Below, in pieces: positions 1-13,708 of a stretch of 64,000 nt of DNA. This stretch comes from Ailanthus altissimus (taxonomy: Eukaryota > Streptophyta > Magnoliopsida > Sapindales > Simaroubaceae), in the NCBI GenBank assembly GCA_946807835.1, contig OX327683.1, forward strand, positions 4,345,001-4,409,000. The letters run 5' to 3'. The position numbers and the translations under genes were made by a program. Under the pieces are notes generated by a model. The model worked only from the letters and a program-made list of their open reading frames with translations, was not told the origin of the DNA and did no database searches. Each line of letters starts with the position of its first letter. The first letter of the stretch is position 1.

Positions 1-3000
1 TATCATTACCCCTTATAGTTTTGTATTTATACACTTTTTCCTTTATTTTTTTAATAAATATTAATGTCTTGTTTTTAACAAGGTAATTGATCACTTTTTT
101 TTTATAAAAAAAAAGTAGTATTGAATTGAGAATATTGATACCTAATAAAATATTATAAGAAAAATAATAAAAAGGAAAACCTGAGGGGGTTAACTAGCAA
201 TTTGCCTTAAACTTATAATAAATTTGTTATAGATAATTTCTTGGATAGTCTTAAGTCGGGAAAGTAATTAAGGTCATAATCATTAGTAATTACTGTCCCT
301 AAGTGTGTGATGTGTCCGTGACATTTATGAGGAGACAAAATTTATAAGCAAAAGTCGGTGATGAGGACTAGGCACACCAACATTCCATCAAATTTATGCT
401 GTTTAGATTTTATGGGTACCAAGTTGTAAGATTTGGTATCCTGCTATGTTAGAATGTCGTCAAAGAGAAATAAATAGCCTTTTGTCTCGGCCAAATTAGA
501 AGCTTGACTTGGATTAGGGGACAAAATTAGACATGAATTTAAGTGCACTATGACCACTCAAAACTACATATTTTGTACTACATCATTGAAGGTCTTTAAT
601 TCAGAACTTTTACCGTCAATTATATTTTTGTTTTTGCATATTTTTTAATTAATAAATTTATCATTTGTTCTTCTATCTAAAAAAAAAATACTACAATATT
701 TAAGTTAATATTATTTTATTTTAAAAAATCGTGTATGAAAAAAAAATTTGTGTAAAAAAAAGATCTTGTAACTTTTAGAAAGAAAAAAAAGAGTCTTGTG
801 TATAAAGGAGTATATACACGAATGAAAAGATTATAATATTGATTATATGTATTAATAAATGAATATATGAATAGTCAATATAATATCTTGATGATATTAA
901 TGAAATTATATGAAATTATTATTTGTTTTAAAAAAAAGAGACCATGCCTTCGAAAATTTTAACGAGAAATATAAGGTTATTCATAAATTTATCCTCAAAG
1001 ATAAGAGTTTTTAATACTCTACCTTACAAGATTTCAATTTTTACATTTGGCCCCCAACATAATATCAACTTTGATCCAATATTTCTTAATTTTGTCCGTT
1101 CGGCTCCACTATGTGAACTCTGGCTCCGCGCTTGGATTATATCACAAACTAAGTAATTTAAGAAAAATATTTAGTAAAGACTATTTTTATTAAAATTTTG
1201 AAAACAAAAGAAAAAAATATCTTCCAACTTCTTAAAATTAACAATCCCAAATAGAGCCTTTGGGAGCAAATGCATGAAATGTGCTATTTTTTATTTGCAT
1301 TTGTTTTTTTGTTGCTCTAGTTTGATATTTTGATTACTTGAAAATGAATGATGCCTAAAGATTTGAATTTATTACATTTTTTTGGTAAAAAGGTTTCCCT
1401 TTTGAGTGTTGAAATGAGATCTTAGAATGAATTAGGCAGCAGCATTAATTGACTTTGAAGTCTCAAAGCAATATTTGTTATATATCCTTGAAGCAAATGA
1501 CAAGTAGAGCATTATGATCAAGTGTGTGTTTGTGGCATTGATCATGCAGGACTGACCTGCAAATAGACAAGCACCATTTTCATCATCTGTATTTAGATTA
1601 TTTTTGAGTGACTTTTAAGTGAGTAGTTAGGTCATAAACACAACACGCTATTAAACCTACATAAATATATATAATGTTATTTAAGAGTTGTTTCACTATA
1701 TATATTAATTTAACAAGAACCCATATGGTTTGTGTTGGACCCATTATTTAATGGTCCAATCGGCTCGGGCATAGCTTAAGTTCAAAATTTAAATTTTATT
1801 TAAATTTTAATTAATAAATTATTATTGTACACAAAAATAAAAAATTTCTCACAAAAGAATAAATTTCACTTAAATTTTTCTTTTTTGTTTAAAACGGATT
1901 ATAATTTTTAAATTGATTATAGCTAAATTAAATTATATTTAAATTTAGATTTATGTATTCATACATTAATATAAATTAAAATTTATAAATTATAAATAAA
2001 CGTGCTACCTTGATTTATCATTCATTCAATTTAACACACAATAATTAAAGTATTATTGAGATCTTTAAATAAATTCTAAGAGCATTTCGAAGTATATACA
2101 TGTATATGAGTGATATTTTTTGTTTGAATTTTCATGCACGAAAGTTCTTATTGTGTATTAATAAAATTAAATTAGTAAATTAAATTATAATAAAAAATGG
2201 ATAATCGTAATTAGAAATATATCAATTTATTATATTAATAAAAGTTTTCTTTTGTTAAAAAAAATAAATAATTTTACCGTGTTATGTTTACTTGTATTTC
2301 AACATATTATTGAAATAGATGATGTTCTTTTAACTTAATTTTTTTTCTTAAATTGAGATAAATTTGTATTCATTAATATTGGAAAGCGAATGATAAATAC
2401 CAACTCATCCATTCTCTCAATAACTTCATTGGGCGGATTCAATGGCTAAGAAATTTTGTCACTAATTTACGTATTCTCACCCCATTATAATATATTCAAA
2501 TTAAAATTTTTGACAAAGTAAATAGAATTGATTCAATAATTTAAAAATATATAATTTTTTTCTTTAAATTTAATCATTCATGAAAAATAATCAAAAATTT
2601 AAAAAAAACTAAATATGTGAATTATTTTTGCATAAATAATATTTTAAAATTTTATGTATAGGAAATGTGATTTATTTTAAAATTTAGTTATAAATCTTAA
2701 AGTAGATACTTTTTTATAAAATAAAAAATTAGTTTTTTTATATGGTGGGAAATATATATATATATATTAAATAAAAGATTTAATTATAAAGAAATAGTTT
2801 TGAGAGTTAAAATTATCAATTCATTCAAACTTTAGAATTAATTGCTAAGTCTTAATTCTAATATTTTATTATAAAAACAAATAATTGAAGCACCCCGAAC
2901 GACCAAATTGAATCATATCCAATTTTCAAACTTAAAATTTAAACAAAAAACTTAGATCATATTTAATTTTCTTACTTAAATATTGAATATAACTTAATTT

Positions 3001-3506
3001 AAACATTAAATAGCATAATTAATTATTTTTTTAAAATATTCTAAAATATTTAATATACTTATTTTTCTATTTGTATAAATATATATTTTTAATTTTTTTT
3101 TTATCATTTTCATCATCAACCCACTAAAATAATTTTAATTATTTTCATTTGATAAATCACCTTTCTTCATTCACTTTTATTTCTTTAAATATAAATTCTA
3201 TTAACCCAAATTTTTCTTTCTTTCTTTCTTTTTTTATATTAAAAAGATGCAAGATTATCTATTTTATTAATTTTAAGTGTTTTTTTTATTAATTGTGTAT
3301 TATTTTATTTTGAAGAATTTCCAACTAAAGTTTTTTGACATACTTTGTAGAACAATTATTATTTGTTGTATTTTTTTTTTGTTCTAACATAAAACTATCA
3401 AAACTTATCTTATAACTTTTCTTTTAGAAAAAATATCATACATCATAAAATTTAAAAAAAAAAACAAACAAACAACCTACAAACAAAGAGATAAAGAAGT
3501 ATGAGC
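1..3506. other. AT-rich non-genic DNA
   Basis: No gene is recognised here. The stretch is very AT-rich, with runs of A or T and a short TA tract near 2753. A segment around 950-1150 contains phrases (tttggcccccaac, tctggctccgcgc) that resemble pieces seen near 27.8 kb and 48.1 kb, so it is probably an old transposon fragment rather than a gene. The 70-codon frame at 944-1156 has no recognisable domain and no flanking gene structure. Confidence 0.6.
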
Positions 3507-3665
3507 GCCTAGACACTTGTTCCAGTGATAAAGTCTTGTGCATTTTCTAATTTAGGTCAGAGATTTGAACTTTGGTAAAGGTTAGGACCGTTCCTCTAAT
3601 TGTTTAGAAGGATTGTGTTAGTTTATTTAGTTGTTGCAAGGCCAATATAGTCTGTTACGGTATTA
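3507..3665 (+). repeat. tRNA-derived SINE remnant
   Basis: A tRNA-like head is visible: an A-box-like stretch (cttgttccagtgataaag) followed by a B-box-like stretch (ggtcagagatttgaac), the arrangement of an internal RNA polymerase III promoter. Its tail (cctctaattgtttagaagg) is similar to one at about 9570, which suggests one family. Boundaries and target-site duplication were not resolved. It may instead be an unrelated AT-rich repeat. Confidence 0.4.
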
Positions 3666-3726
3666 AGCTATGCTATCTAATTTGATATCACTTTGGCATC
3701 AACTATGCCATAACTTTGATACAGTT

Positions 3727-4550
3727 TGTTGAGAAAAAATTAACCTTAATACTAATCTTTCAATAAGATTAGCCTTTTGCACTGATACTTTTTTACTCTA
3801 TACATGTATAGAAGACATAACTCATAAGATAATAAAGAAACACACAAGATTAACATAATAATAAAGATAATAAATCAAACAAGAACATACAAGATATACG
3901 TGGTTTGACCAAAATGTCTATGTCCGTGGGGATCTATGATCCAGCTTCTTTTATTGATTAGATCAATAAGAATCTCCTTACATTACTATGATCTTACAAA
4001 ACTTCTTAGTATCTCTCATTTTAGACCTCTAAGTATTTTCATAAATCGCCATGATATTTACGAGATCTCTTAGTATCTCTCACCTCGTAAGAGATTTTAT
4101 CCAAAGAATACAAGAATAACTCAAGTCTCTCTCAAAAGGATCTATAGTGCTCCATTTGTTCACTTATGAATAAAAACACCCTCAAAGGTTACATCTTAGT
4201 ACATCCAGTACTTAGTGCCTACCTAACTCCTTGTTCTCTCTTATGTTTAAATCTTGATACTTTAGATGCTTTGCTATCTATAAGGGTTTACAAGGGTGTA
4301 TATAATGAGTACAAAGTCTCTAGAAACCCTAATCCTAGTTGGGATAAGAGTCCTTACTTGTACAAGTCTTATTCTCATTTAAAGAAGTTAATTGAGTCAA
4401 AATAGAAAATACTCATAATTTATCGCATGAACAATAATTATGTGAATAGTACTTATTCTTCTAGCTTTTCATTTTGTTCCTCCCTTATACACCCAATGCG
4501 TACTTGACTTCATAATAACTCTCTTATTAGTATATATCTCAATTCATGCA
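3727..4550 (-). mobile_element. LTR copy of a decayed Copia-type element
   Basis: This segment is clearly similar to 8624-9450, diverged but collinear over about 800 bp. In minus orientation it ends in CTCAACA, followed at 3707-3726 by a degraded match to the initiator-methionine tRNA primer site. Both copies carry that primer-site neighbour, which an ordinary 3' LTR would not. The two are therefore likely from adjacent or recombined elements rather than a simple LTR pair. The outer ends are uncertain. Confidence 0.5.
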
Positions 4551-4928
4551 CATACATGATTGTTTGAAAAATCAATTTCAATAAATCACTCCTTAATTCA
4601 AAATCTCTCTCCATAAAGTTATCTAATATTATCCTCTCCTTGACCAATACACTTTAGCATTATCTCTAATCAAATCTTAAACTTAATAAAGGCTTGTGGT
4701 ACAGTCTCTAAGGATTTCTAAAAGTTGATTGTTTAGAGTAACCCTTATGTTGCAATCTCATATGTCCCTTAAATACCATGACTATAACCTATTAATAGCT
4801 GAAAACCTATTCTTGCCATTACTATTTTTTTCACACATTTTCTTTCGAATCTTGCTACAATGTGAGATAATTTAAAAGATGCTTTATAATATGTATCACA
4901 TCAATAACCCTAAGTCACTTATACAAGC

Positions 4929-5230
4929 ACTTTTCTTCAAACACATAGCCTCCCTTGATCTTTTTGCATCCCTTTTTAGTATTCATTTTTTTGTCTTCCA
5001 TGAATATCTCTATTTGTTCTAGCAGTCATAAATGCACTAAATTTTTATGAGATTAGGAATAGAATCTCATACCTAGTCACTCCCTTACTTTTCTTCAAAC
5101 ACATAGCCTCCATCGATCTTTTTGCATCCCTTTTTAGTATTCATTCTTTTGTCTTCCATGAATATCTCTATTTGTTATAGTAGTCATAAGTGCACTAAGT
5201 TTTTATGAGATTAGGAACAGAATCTCATAC
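4929..5230. repeat. 158-bp tandem duplication split by a solo LTR
   Basis: A unit beginning acttttcttcaaacacatag starts at 4929 and again at 5087, a period of 158 bp, with a few substitutions. The second copy stops at 5230, where the solo LTR is inserted, and its continuation (cctagtcactc) reappears right of the LTR at 7953. The first copy shows the uninterrupted sequence and so serves as the empty site for the LTR insertion. Confidence 0.75.
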
Positions 5231-7947
5231 TGTAGTAACCAGTATCCACGACTGATAAGAATAAGTATTTATATATGTATAAATATACGTATTTTATTTG
5301 TATGTTAGTGATACTTGATTTATATATTGTTATTAGTAGTGTTTGTATAGGTTAAGGTGATACTATTAGCATTGAGTTTAATTGCAAGACTTTAGATTTA
5401 TTTTAGGGACCAAATTGTAATACTTTAAAAGTTTTGGGGGTAAATTCGTAAATATCAAAAATTAGCCACTTAGTATAAAAATACACTTTTAAAACCCTAA
5501 TTCTCTCATTTTGGTCGAGCTACCTCTTTTAGAGAGAGAAAAGAGAGAAAATAGGGGAGAGAAAGAGAAGAAGGAGAAGAAAAAGAAGAAGAAATTGGAA
5601 TTTTGGATTTTAAGAGGTATATCACAACTATTTCTCAATTTATTGGTGTTAATTATGTTAATTTCTTTAAGTTTTGATTTCTGGAAATATGTATAGTTGA
5701 GGATTTGATGTGTATTTCGTATGATATTTTGAGAATTGATGATGATCTATAAGATAGTTTGATAAATCATGATGGATTGTAGAATTTCTGCTTGATAGTC
5801 TCTTGATCCAAGAATTTTATAAATTGTTGTGATTCGATTCTGGTTTTGAATTTTGAGTATATGAAATTAGACATGTTTAGTATCATCTGAGACTTTGAAT
5901 CGATTCAAAATTCCAGAAATTGAATTTGTTGTGAATTTACCAAAATGACCCTGAAATTCTGGAAATTTCCTATGTGAACAGTATAATACAGTGACGAACA
6001 ATGTCTGTCCTACTGAATGATCTTCAAAAATTACGAAATTGTGGAATATGATAATTTATATGTCTAATATGATATACTCAAAATTGAGAATTTAGATCAA
6101 TGTGGTTGAAGTATTATGATTTTCTAAAGTGTATCAGTTCATTACAGTATTTAATTAACAGATTTTTAAAGCTATGAAATAAAATAGTTTTAAAATACTT
6201 TTGGCAGTGATTTGAAAGTGAAATATTTATCATGGACTGAGATATGTGTTAAGAATAATTATGTGGTAGTTTTATAATTTTTGAGTTAGTATATGATTTT
6301 ATAAAATTGAGAGATTGAATACTATTCAGTAAGTATCTTGATCCTGTCAGGTTTGTAGTATGGATTCGATGGTGTGTATGGAATGGATTGTGTAGGAACT
6401 TTGATATAATATTCATATATAAGAAGGATATATGAGTCAAGAATGGTATATTCTGATTTTGGAGTAATTGGACATCATTTGATCTATTAAAAAAATTTGT
6501 TAAGTGTAAGTGATCAGAATAACAGGTTTTGAGAAACCAAGTATTTAGACCAATTTGATGTGATAAATGCATTGTGTATAATTTTGTAAGCTATTTAAAG
6601 TATTTTGTGTGAATTGTGAGGCTTATGAAAGGATTAATCTCCATTGATAGGTTAAGGAGATTTAAGCCTTGTAGCTGAAAGTGTTAAGAGGTAAGTATAC
6701 TAGACTTTTTACTGGAATCACAATAAACATAGTAAGTGTTATGAATGATTTTGTAAATATGGTTAAGAATATGTTTATGTTATGTCAAAGTATGTTTTGA
6801 TATGAAATGTAAATATATGTTTATGAATGTGAGCATTGACATTGAGCATGGACATACATGTGTTTTTTGAAAGGGAGCTTTCAAAATAAGATATGTTTAA
6901 CAAAGAAAGCTTTTGAAGTGTAATATGTCCATGAGAAATATTTTGTGTTTTGAGGGTACTTGAACTCACTGTTAACTTAGTAGGCATTTTATGTGATTTG
7001 TGAAGCCTTTATGTGTGGCCTTTCCTTCGGGATTGGTATATGTTATGTGTTCCGTATGTAGGGAGGATCCTATTGGTACCTAAAGGAAGTGTGAGTCATC
7101 ACATTCGTGTGGTGGCGTATTGGTGCATGTGAGAGGACTCACCGATGATCAGGGTGAGGGTTTGGCTTTTACCTTCGGGCATAAGCATTATATGTGTGTA
7201 ATTTCAAGACCTCACTTGTACTATTCCTCTCATATGGTATGTCACCTACGAGTGACATTTGGCTCATTATGTGATATGTGATATGTAAGTCCTACTAAGT
7301 AGTAGTTGAGTGATGGTATTCCTATTATGTGTTTTGAAAGAATGTGTAAGCGCTTACATGATATGTGATTTGATAAGATTATGATTTTGATTGATCACAG
7401 CATATCATACATATGCATTGTGTACATATATGTATTTGTATTTGATATATGAAAAACTAGTATGCTTACTGAGTTTTATACTCATTATAGTTTATGGTGA
7501 TTTCAGGTAAATAAGGTACATGTGTGCTTAGCGGATTTGGCAAGGCTTCTGCTGTTCCTTGGGTTCCCTAAGTTGTTAGGTTGCTAAGTGTTTCATTTGG
7601 GGACACGTGAGATAAGATATTTGATTTGTCCCTAGTGAATAAATACCTATGTATTATTTTATTGTGTGTGGTTGGACTTAGTTTAAGTTTCACCAAGTGT
7701 AGTAATGGATTGATTTTAAGTAAGAATTTACAATAAATATATTCTGGGCTTCCGGTAACAAAGTTGCTACTGGTGACGTAGTAGAGTGTTAATCTCTGAG
7801 AAAACTCTGCGTATCTTCGGTTTACTAATTGTCCCAGTCATAATTCAATTGCTATAATTCTGAAAGAAATTAAAATGAATGTTTAAGTATTATTGAATGA
7901 ATGTAAGTGATGTCGTGTGTCAGATCTTTTGGGTCTGGGGCGTGACA
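5231..7947 (+). mobile_element. Solo LTR, 2.7 kb, chromovirus-like
   Basis: The segment starts TGTAGTAACC and ends GGGGCGTGACA, with canonical TG and CA termini, and is flanked by the exact 5-bp duplication CATAC (5226-5230 and 7948-7952). The uninterrupted target is present at about 5065-5085. No gag-pol lies inside, so this is a single LTR left after LTR-LTR recombination. A TATA-like box (tataaaa, 5474-5480) is followed by GA-rich sequence, consistent with plus orientation. The length and termini resemble Tekay/Del-type Gypsy LTRs; that family assignment is inference. Confidence 0.85.
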
Positions 7948-8623
7948 CATACCTAGTCACTCTATTACTTTTTCACTATGTAACCTCAATATTTTCTACC
8001 AATCCTCAATGACTTAGCAAAATTCATATCTCAAACTATAATAGATTCACCATTGGTAAATAATAATTCTCCATGACTCATATGAAAAACAATACCCTAG
8101 AACCAAAATAGCTCATTCATCAAACACGGTTCCTCTAAAAGCTCTTATGCTATTAAGGACTTTGCCTAGTCATCTAATAGACTTGCAAATTTTCATTCCT
8201 TCTATCTTGGTCTTTTTCTTTAAAATATCTCTGATTAAATGCCCGCACCTTTTAGGATTAACCCTTCAATTTTGATTGTTTTTTTATTCTTTATTTTGTA
8301 TCCATTTTGAATAATTCTTCTGACTTAAACCTAAATGACACTGTCTTCTTAGTAGTCTTTTCAAGGGTGATTTATACCATAAAACTTTCCAGTAAGGCCA
8401 TCATCTTTTCTTATTTTAGATAATAATCTTCCAATTGAATTTCTTCTTTTATTTGTGAATCCCTATGGTTGACAACTTTTGCTTTGACATCTGGCTTTAT
8501 TGTCTATGCTCTGCAATTTAGACCTTTACCTAAGCTCTGATACCAATTTATTGCAGTAACAAGTTATGTTCTGCAATTTGACACCACTTTAGCATCAATT
8601 AAGCTACAACTCTGATACCAATT
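7948..8623 (-). mobile_element. Decayed internal sequence of the minus-strand Copia relic
   Basis: This connects the solo LTR to the upper LTR copy. Close to 8624 it holds two matches to the reverse complement of the plant methionine-tRNA primer site (gctctgatacca, near 8545 and 8610), the second directly beside the LTR end. The remainder is non-coding in all frames by eye. It is probably the leader of the minus-strand element. Confidence 0.45.
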
Positions 8624-9450
8624 TGTTGAGAAAAATTAATCTTAACACTAATCTCTTAATGAGATTAGCCTTTTGCGTTGATAACTTTTTACCCTATGCG
8701 CATGCGGAAGGTATAACTTAGAAGATAATCAATAAACACACAAGATTAATACACCAATAAAGATAAAGAAACAAACTACAAGACACAAGATATATGTGAT
8801 TCAGCCAAAATGCTTACGTCAATGGGAGATCCATTATCTAGTTTATTTTATTGATTAGATTACTAAATATCTCTTTACATCACTATGATCTTACAAAACA
8901 TCTTAGTATCTACCATTGTAGACCTCTAAGTATCTCCTTAGATCACTATAATCTTTATAAGACCTTTTAGTATTTTCCACCCCATAAGAGATTTTACCCA
9001 AGAAATATAAGAATAACATGAGCCTCCCTTAAAATGATCTATAATGCTCTTTTTGTTCACTTAAGAACAAAGACGTTCTCAAAGGTTACACCCTAGTACA
9101 TTCCGCACTTAGTATCTACTTAACTCATCTATTTTTCTTATATTTACATTTTAATACTTTAGATGCTTGGCTATCTTTAAAGATTTACAATGGCTTATAT
9201 AGTTAGTACACAGTCCTTAGAAACCTTAATTCTAATTAGAATAAGAGTCGTTACTTGTAAGAATTATAATCTTATTTAAAGAAATCAACAGAGCCAAAAT
9301 AAAAAATACTCATAAGTTATGGCGTGAACAATCACTACATCAATGGTGCTTATTGTGAAAGTACCCGCTATATGACACAGTGCTCACTGTGTACACTTAA
9401 TGTGTACTAAATTTTATAATGACTCTCATATTACTATTTATATCATTTTA
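8624..9450 (-). mobile_element. LTR copy of a decayed Copia-type element
   Basis: This is collinear with 3727-4550. In minus orientation its 3' end is CTCAACA, next to a good primer-binding match (tggtatcagag, reverse strand, about 8609-8620). The plus-strand start TGTTGAG is shared with the lower copy. The outer boundary near 9430-9450 is not defined. Confidence 0.55.
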
Positions 9451-9499
9451 TACTAATACATAATTATTGAATATAATATTTTTAATTATTAAAAAATGT

Positions 9500-9620
9500 T
9501 ATTTCAAACAATAAAATCTGTGCACATTCTGACTTAAATTGAAAGTTCGAATTTTAATAAAACTAAAATAGTCTCTTAATTATTTAGAAGAGTTGTGTTA
9601 TTTTCTCCTATTATTAAATT
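9500..9620 (+). repeat. SINE-like remnant
   Basis: A B-box-like run (gaaagttcgaatttt) is followed by a tail (ctcttaattatttagaag) similar to that of the 3507-3665 copy. The A-box is eroded. This is a weak call based on similarity between the two window copies. Confidence 0.3.
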
Positions 9621-9915
9621 AAGCCTTCCAATTATCACTGCAAATTGTTCAATTAATTGTAATTATTAATATTTAAAATTTGAGACGTAATATTATAATT
9701 ATTTGTAATCTAATAATTATATATATAAAAAAAATATTTAAAAAAGCACGAGATGAATCAGAAGAAGATCTGAAAACAAAGTACGCTTTCAAAATAAATC
9801 ATAAAAGAGGATAAACAAGTCTTGAGAGGCTATCAAATGCACCATCACCCTGACCATTTGACAGCCGTATCGCTCAGAAATTAGGCGGCGCTGCCACAAC
9901 AGCTTTGGCTTGAAA

Positions 9916-9942
9916 AGCTGCTTTTGTTTCAGAAAAGCAGCT
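9916..9942. repeat. Perfect 10-bp inverted repeat (hairpin)
   Basis: The arm agctgctttt at 9916-9925 is repeated in inverted form at 9933-9942 with a 7-nt loop. The surrounding 9835-9960 is richer in G+C than its neighbours. Similar agctgctttt-rich hairpins occur in plant hAT-type MITEs, so this is probably the core or end of one. Confidence 0.5.
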
Positions 9943-9960
9943 GAGATTTGAGGCTGACCT

Positions 9961-12900
9961 TAAATATTTTCATGGCAGTACTTCTCTTTTGTAGACTTCA
10001 ATAGGTGTCGTATTTTGTTTATTTTACACACCAATTTTTTTTTGTTCTTTCCAGTACTTTGCATGGCAATTAGAAAACCCATTAGTTCATTCAATTTCAG
10101 ACACTGATGTAAATCTGTGCCATTCATTAGATCCGTTGCTGTTTTGGGAGAAAGTTTATTATATAGAATAAACCCATTAGTTAAATTATTTTACGATTTA
10201 ATAATTATTTTACATATTATTTAAGATAAAAAAATTTAAAATAATATTTTAAAATATAATATTACTCTTATTTATAAGAGGTAATACAATTATTTGATGT
10301 TGATATAATGCGTATTTTTGCTGTTTGTGTATTGTCTTGTTTTGACAAAAATTTTAGCACAAATATATAATAAAACTTAATTAGTTTGTTGTATGAATGA
10401 TGTGGTATTTTTGATGTACAATAAATTTTTTATATTTTAAATTATATTTATTATTTTGACAAAGGGAAGGGAGAATTAAACTCGGTACCTTTATTAATAA
10501 AGATAGATATATTATTAATATTTTATAATTGAGTTGTTAATATAAATATTATTTTAAATTGTATTTATTTAGATTGTATTTGTGTCATATTTACTTTAAA
10601 GAAATTGAAAGGTCTGGTCTTATTTTTATGAAATCATTTAATTAAAGATTGTCACTTAAGTTTTTTTTTAAAACTTTAATTAATGAATTGATTATTTTAA
10701 AAAAAATGTATTAGTCACATAATATTTAATAAATAGTCCTATCCATAAATCCTCAAAGAAACCAGCCCAATACGGCCCATTAATTTACTATTTATGTCAT
10801 GTCCTGCCTTGCCCCTTAAGAGTTAAAGATTTTCTTTAAAAAAAATTATCTATTAAAATTATTTAAATATCTCTTAATTATCTATTAAAATTATTAAATA
10901 TATTTTAATAATTTTCTTTTGCAGTAATCTATATAAAAAATGCGTATATCAATTTGTTTCCATTCATATACAATCAAACAACAGTAAATTGTAATTGTGA
11001 TAAAAATACAATAGAGCCAAGATCAAGATGAAGCATTTTCAACGCACTAAAATATTGTTTGTACCCATTTGAATTTAAAATATTTAAGTAATAATAATAA
11101 AAAAAATTCTATTAGAGGTAAGTTATATGATTTCATGATTTATTTTGAAGACAAAAATTAAAAACTCTTAAAGTTAGAAGAATTATGTTACTATAATTAA
11201 AGGATTATTAAGATAAAACATTATATTTATACACTAATGTGTATTCAGAATACATAAACCTTATAAAAGAAGGAATAACACATACTTTATAAAAAAATAA
11301 AAAAAAAGATCATTTCAAGAAAAGAAAAGTGAAGCCTTAAAAAAAAAAAAATAAAGACCCTTTAAATACACACAGACCCTTTAAATACAAGCTCACAAAG
11401 GAGAAAATATAAAAAAGAAAGAGACTCTTTAAACAAATAGATCCTATAAAAGAAAGAAGAACACATACCTCACAAATATGAGACATACCTATTATAGGGC
11501 ATGGGGGGCCACCCCCCTTTAAAACCTTATTATAGCCCCTTAAATTTGTATTACAAATATAATTTTTTAGTGTTAAAATACTTATTTGGCATCTCTAATT
11601 TATTTTAAAAATTTTATACTTAAAGAGTTAAATTATCAATTTAAAAAGTGGTTCCTACTAGTATTTAAGACTTATTTTTAATACATTATTTAATATTTAA
11701 ATAATATCTCATCTTTCCACACTTTAAAGTCTTTCTTCAAAATAAAATATTTTTAATTTATAAATAATCCTATTTTATATTTTTTTCAACTTTATTATTT
11801 TATCTTAATTAAAAATAATTTTATATTTACAAGCGGTCTTATCTATACATTTTTTCTTTAATTCAAAGAAATTATACACTTGTAATTATTTTTCTACATG
11901 AATTTTTTTTTCTATTTAACCTATATAAATAGATTTACAATTATAGAATACTATACATGGGTGATTTTCTCTTATTTTTAATTAATATCAAATTATTTTT
12001 TCTAACTTAAAGGTTAAGACAAAAATTTCTCCAATAAATAAGTTAGAATATTTTTTTATAATAATTTTATTTATATTTTAATTAATATTTTACTATATCA
12101 ACTTTATATGTCTTTTCATAGATCTTGTTCTTTGTATTTTTTTACTTTAAATTTATTAATTTTAAATATAAATTTATTTTTGTTAATAATATGATACATG
12201 TTTATTGTTTAATAATTTTATTATTTTTTTAGTAAAAAAATCATTTATAATTGATTAATTTTTCAAAAAAAAAAATTAAAAATTTATACATCATCATAAA
12301 ATTTTAAGATTATGCTAACTTCATAAATTCTTATGATTTAACCTCTCCAAAACTCAAATTCCGATTTTATCATACCCACAAAAGACAAGAAAAAAGTGAC
12401 CTTTTTATTAAAGGGAATACAAGCTCTACAGAAGAGAAAAAAAAAACCCTCTAAAAAAGAAAAAAATTATTCACTATTTTAACATTTGTTAAAAATTAAA
12501 CTCCCAACATTATACTTGACCATTCGATTAAGCCATCATGTACAGAATAATTATGTTTAATAACAATAAATAGTCATCTATTTGATCAATTTACTTTAGT
12601 GCTCTCAAAAAATATACTTTAATCGTTATTTGATAAATCAAAATATTCAAAAATATATAGGGATTGGCTAAAGGGTTCAACTAAATTCAAAGAAATTCGG
12701 AATCGTGACCTCCACATTTTACTAAAGTAGAGGTAGGATATATTGTCATTCTTTTACTGGTAAGTTGTTAACACAAGAAACTAAACTTAAAGATTTAAAC
12801 TGATAATTTTTCATAAATATTTTGTGTGCATGTGAAAGTACTTCTAAAGAATTATGATTATTATTATTGAGTTAAAAAGGTTTTTTTTTTTTTTTAAACA

Positions 12901-13140
12901 AGAGCATATCAAACGGTGAAAAGTACAAATTTCAAATTGAAATCAATTGCAAGCAATATTTAAATATCATTGCATCCATTTGAATGAAACATTTGATTGA
13001 TCAAATTTTCAAAATTTGATTAAGGTTGTTTTTGGAGAATTGTTTTTTGTTAAAAAAAATTATTAAATTCAAAAGTTCTAGAGTGTTAATTGAAAGTTAA
13101 ATATTAGTATTAAAAATGAGCTTTAAAATATCTCTCTTTT
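9961..13140. other. AT-rich non-genic DNA
   Basis: No coding sequence, RNA gene or clear transposon boundary was recognised. The interval contains long A/T runs (for example near 12240-12280), a purine-rich patch with repeated accctttaaata phrases near 11355-11395, and short fragments (tggcatctctaattt near 11590) that resemble decayed transposon sequence. Confidence 0.55.
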
Positions 13141-13146
13141 TGTTGT

Positions 13147-13440
13147 TAGAGTTATCTTTAATATTAATATTAGGATTCACTCAATAATTTAAATTTTTAG
13201 ATTGAATGGTAAATTAATATAATATCAGAATCAAAATCCTTAGTAAGAACTCTCGTTCGTGTCTTTGTTTTCAGTTCATTTTTTGATCTTTCTATTTTAA
13301 TCTCTAGATTTTTATTTTGTTAAACTCGAATCCACGTTTCATGTAAAGAATATTATTTTAAGATTTATCTTTAATATTAATATTAAATTTTTACCTACTG
13401 ATTTAAACTTTTAAATTAAGTAGTAAACTAATACATGTAA
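13147..13440 (+). repeat. Direct repeat pair, possible TRIM relic
   Basis: A run containing atctttaatattaatatta, a short gap, then gatttaaactttt-like text occurs at about 13150-13215 and again at about 13362-13435. After the first copy there is a degraded primer-site-like phrase (taatatcagaatc, compare tggtatcagagc). Short direct repeats plus a primer site fit a small LTR element, but divergence is high and the ends are not defined. Confidence 0.3.
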
Positions 13441-13708
13441 AATGTGAATTTAATTTTAAAATTAAGTAGATTTTAGAAAATTCGAATAGATCCTAAAGAT
13501 TCAATTCCAAAGTTATGTAGGATCCAAAAGACCTCGGATATCGATGAAAAAAGTCAAGAAATCATGCTTTGATTTTAAGGTCAAGTGGATTAAAGAAATT
13601 AAAACTTACCTAAAAAAATAATTAAAAACAAAGTTACAGAGATTTAAATATAAGATTTTAGTTCTAATATTATTTTAAAAAAATTATTTAATCTAAAAAC
13701 TTTAAATT

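Noticed and set aside
944..1156. 70-codon ORF
   Set aside because: Composition matches the AT-rich surroundings and part of it resembles transposon debris found elsewhere in the window.
4166..4405. 79-codon ORF
   Set aside because: It lies inside an LTR copy, opposite to its orientation, and is broken in the homologous copy at about 9.1-9.3 kb.
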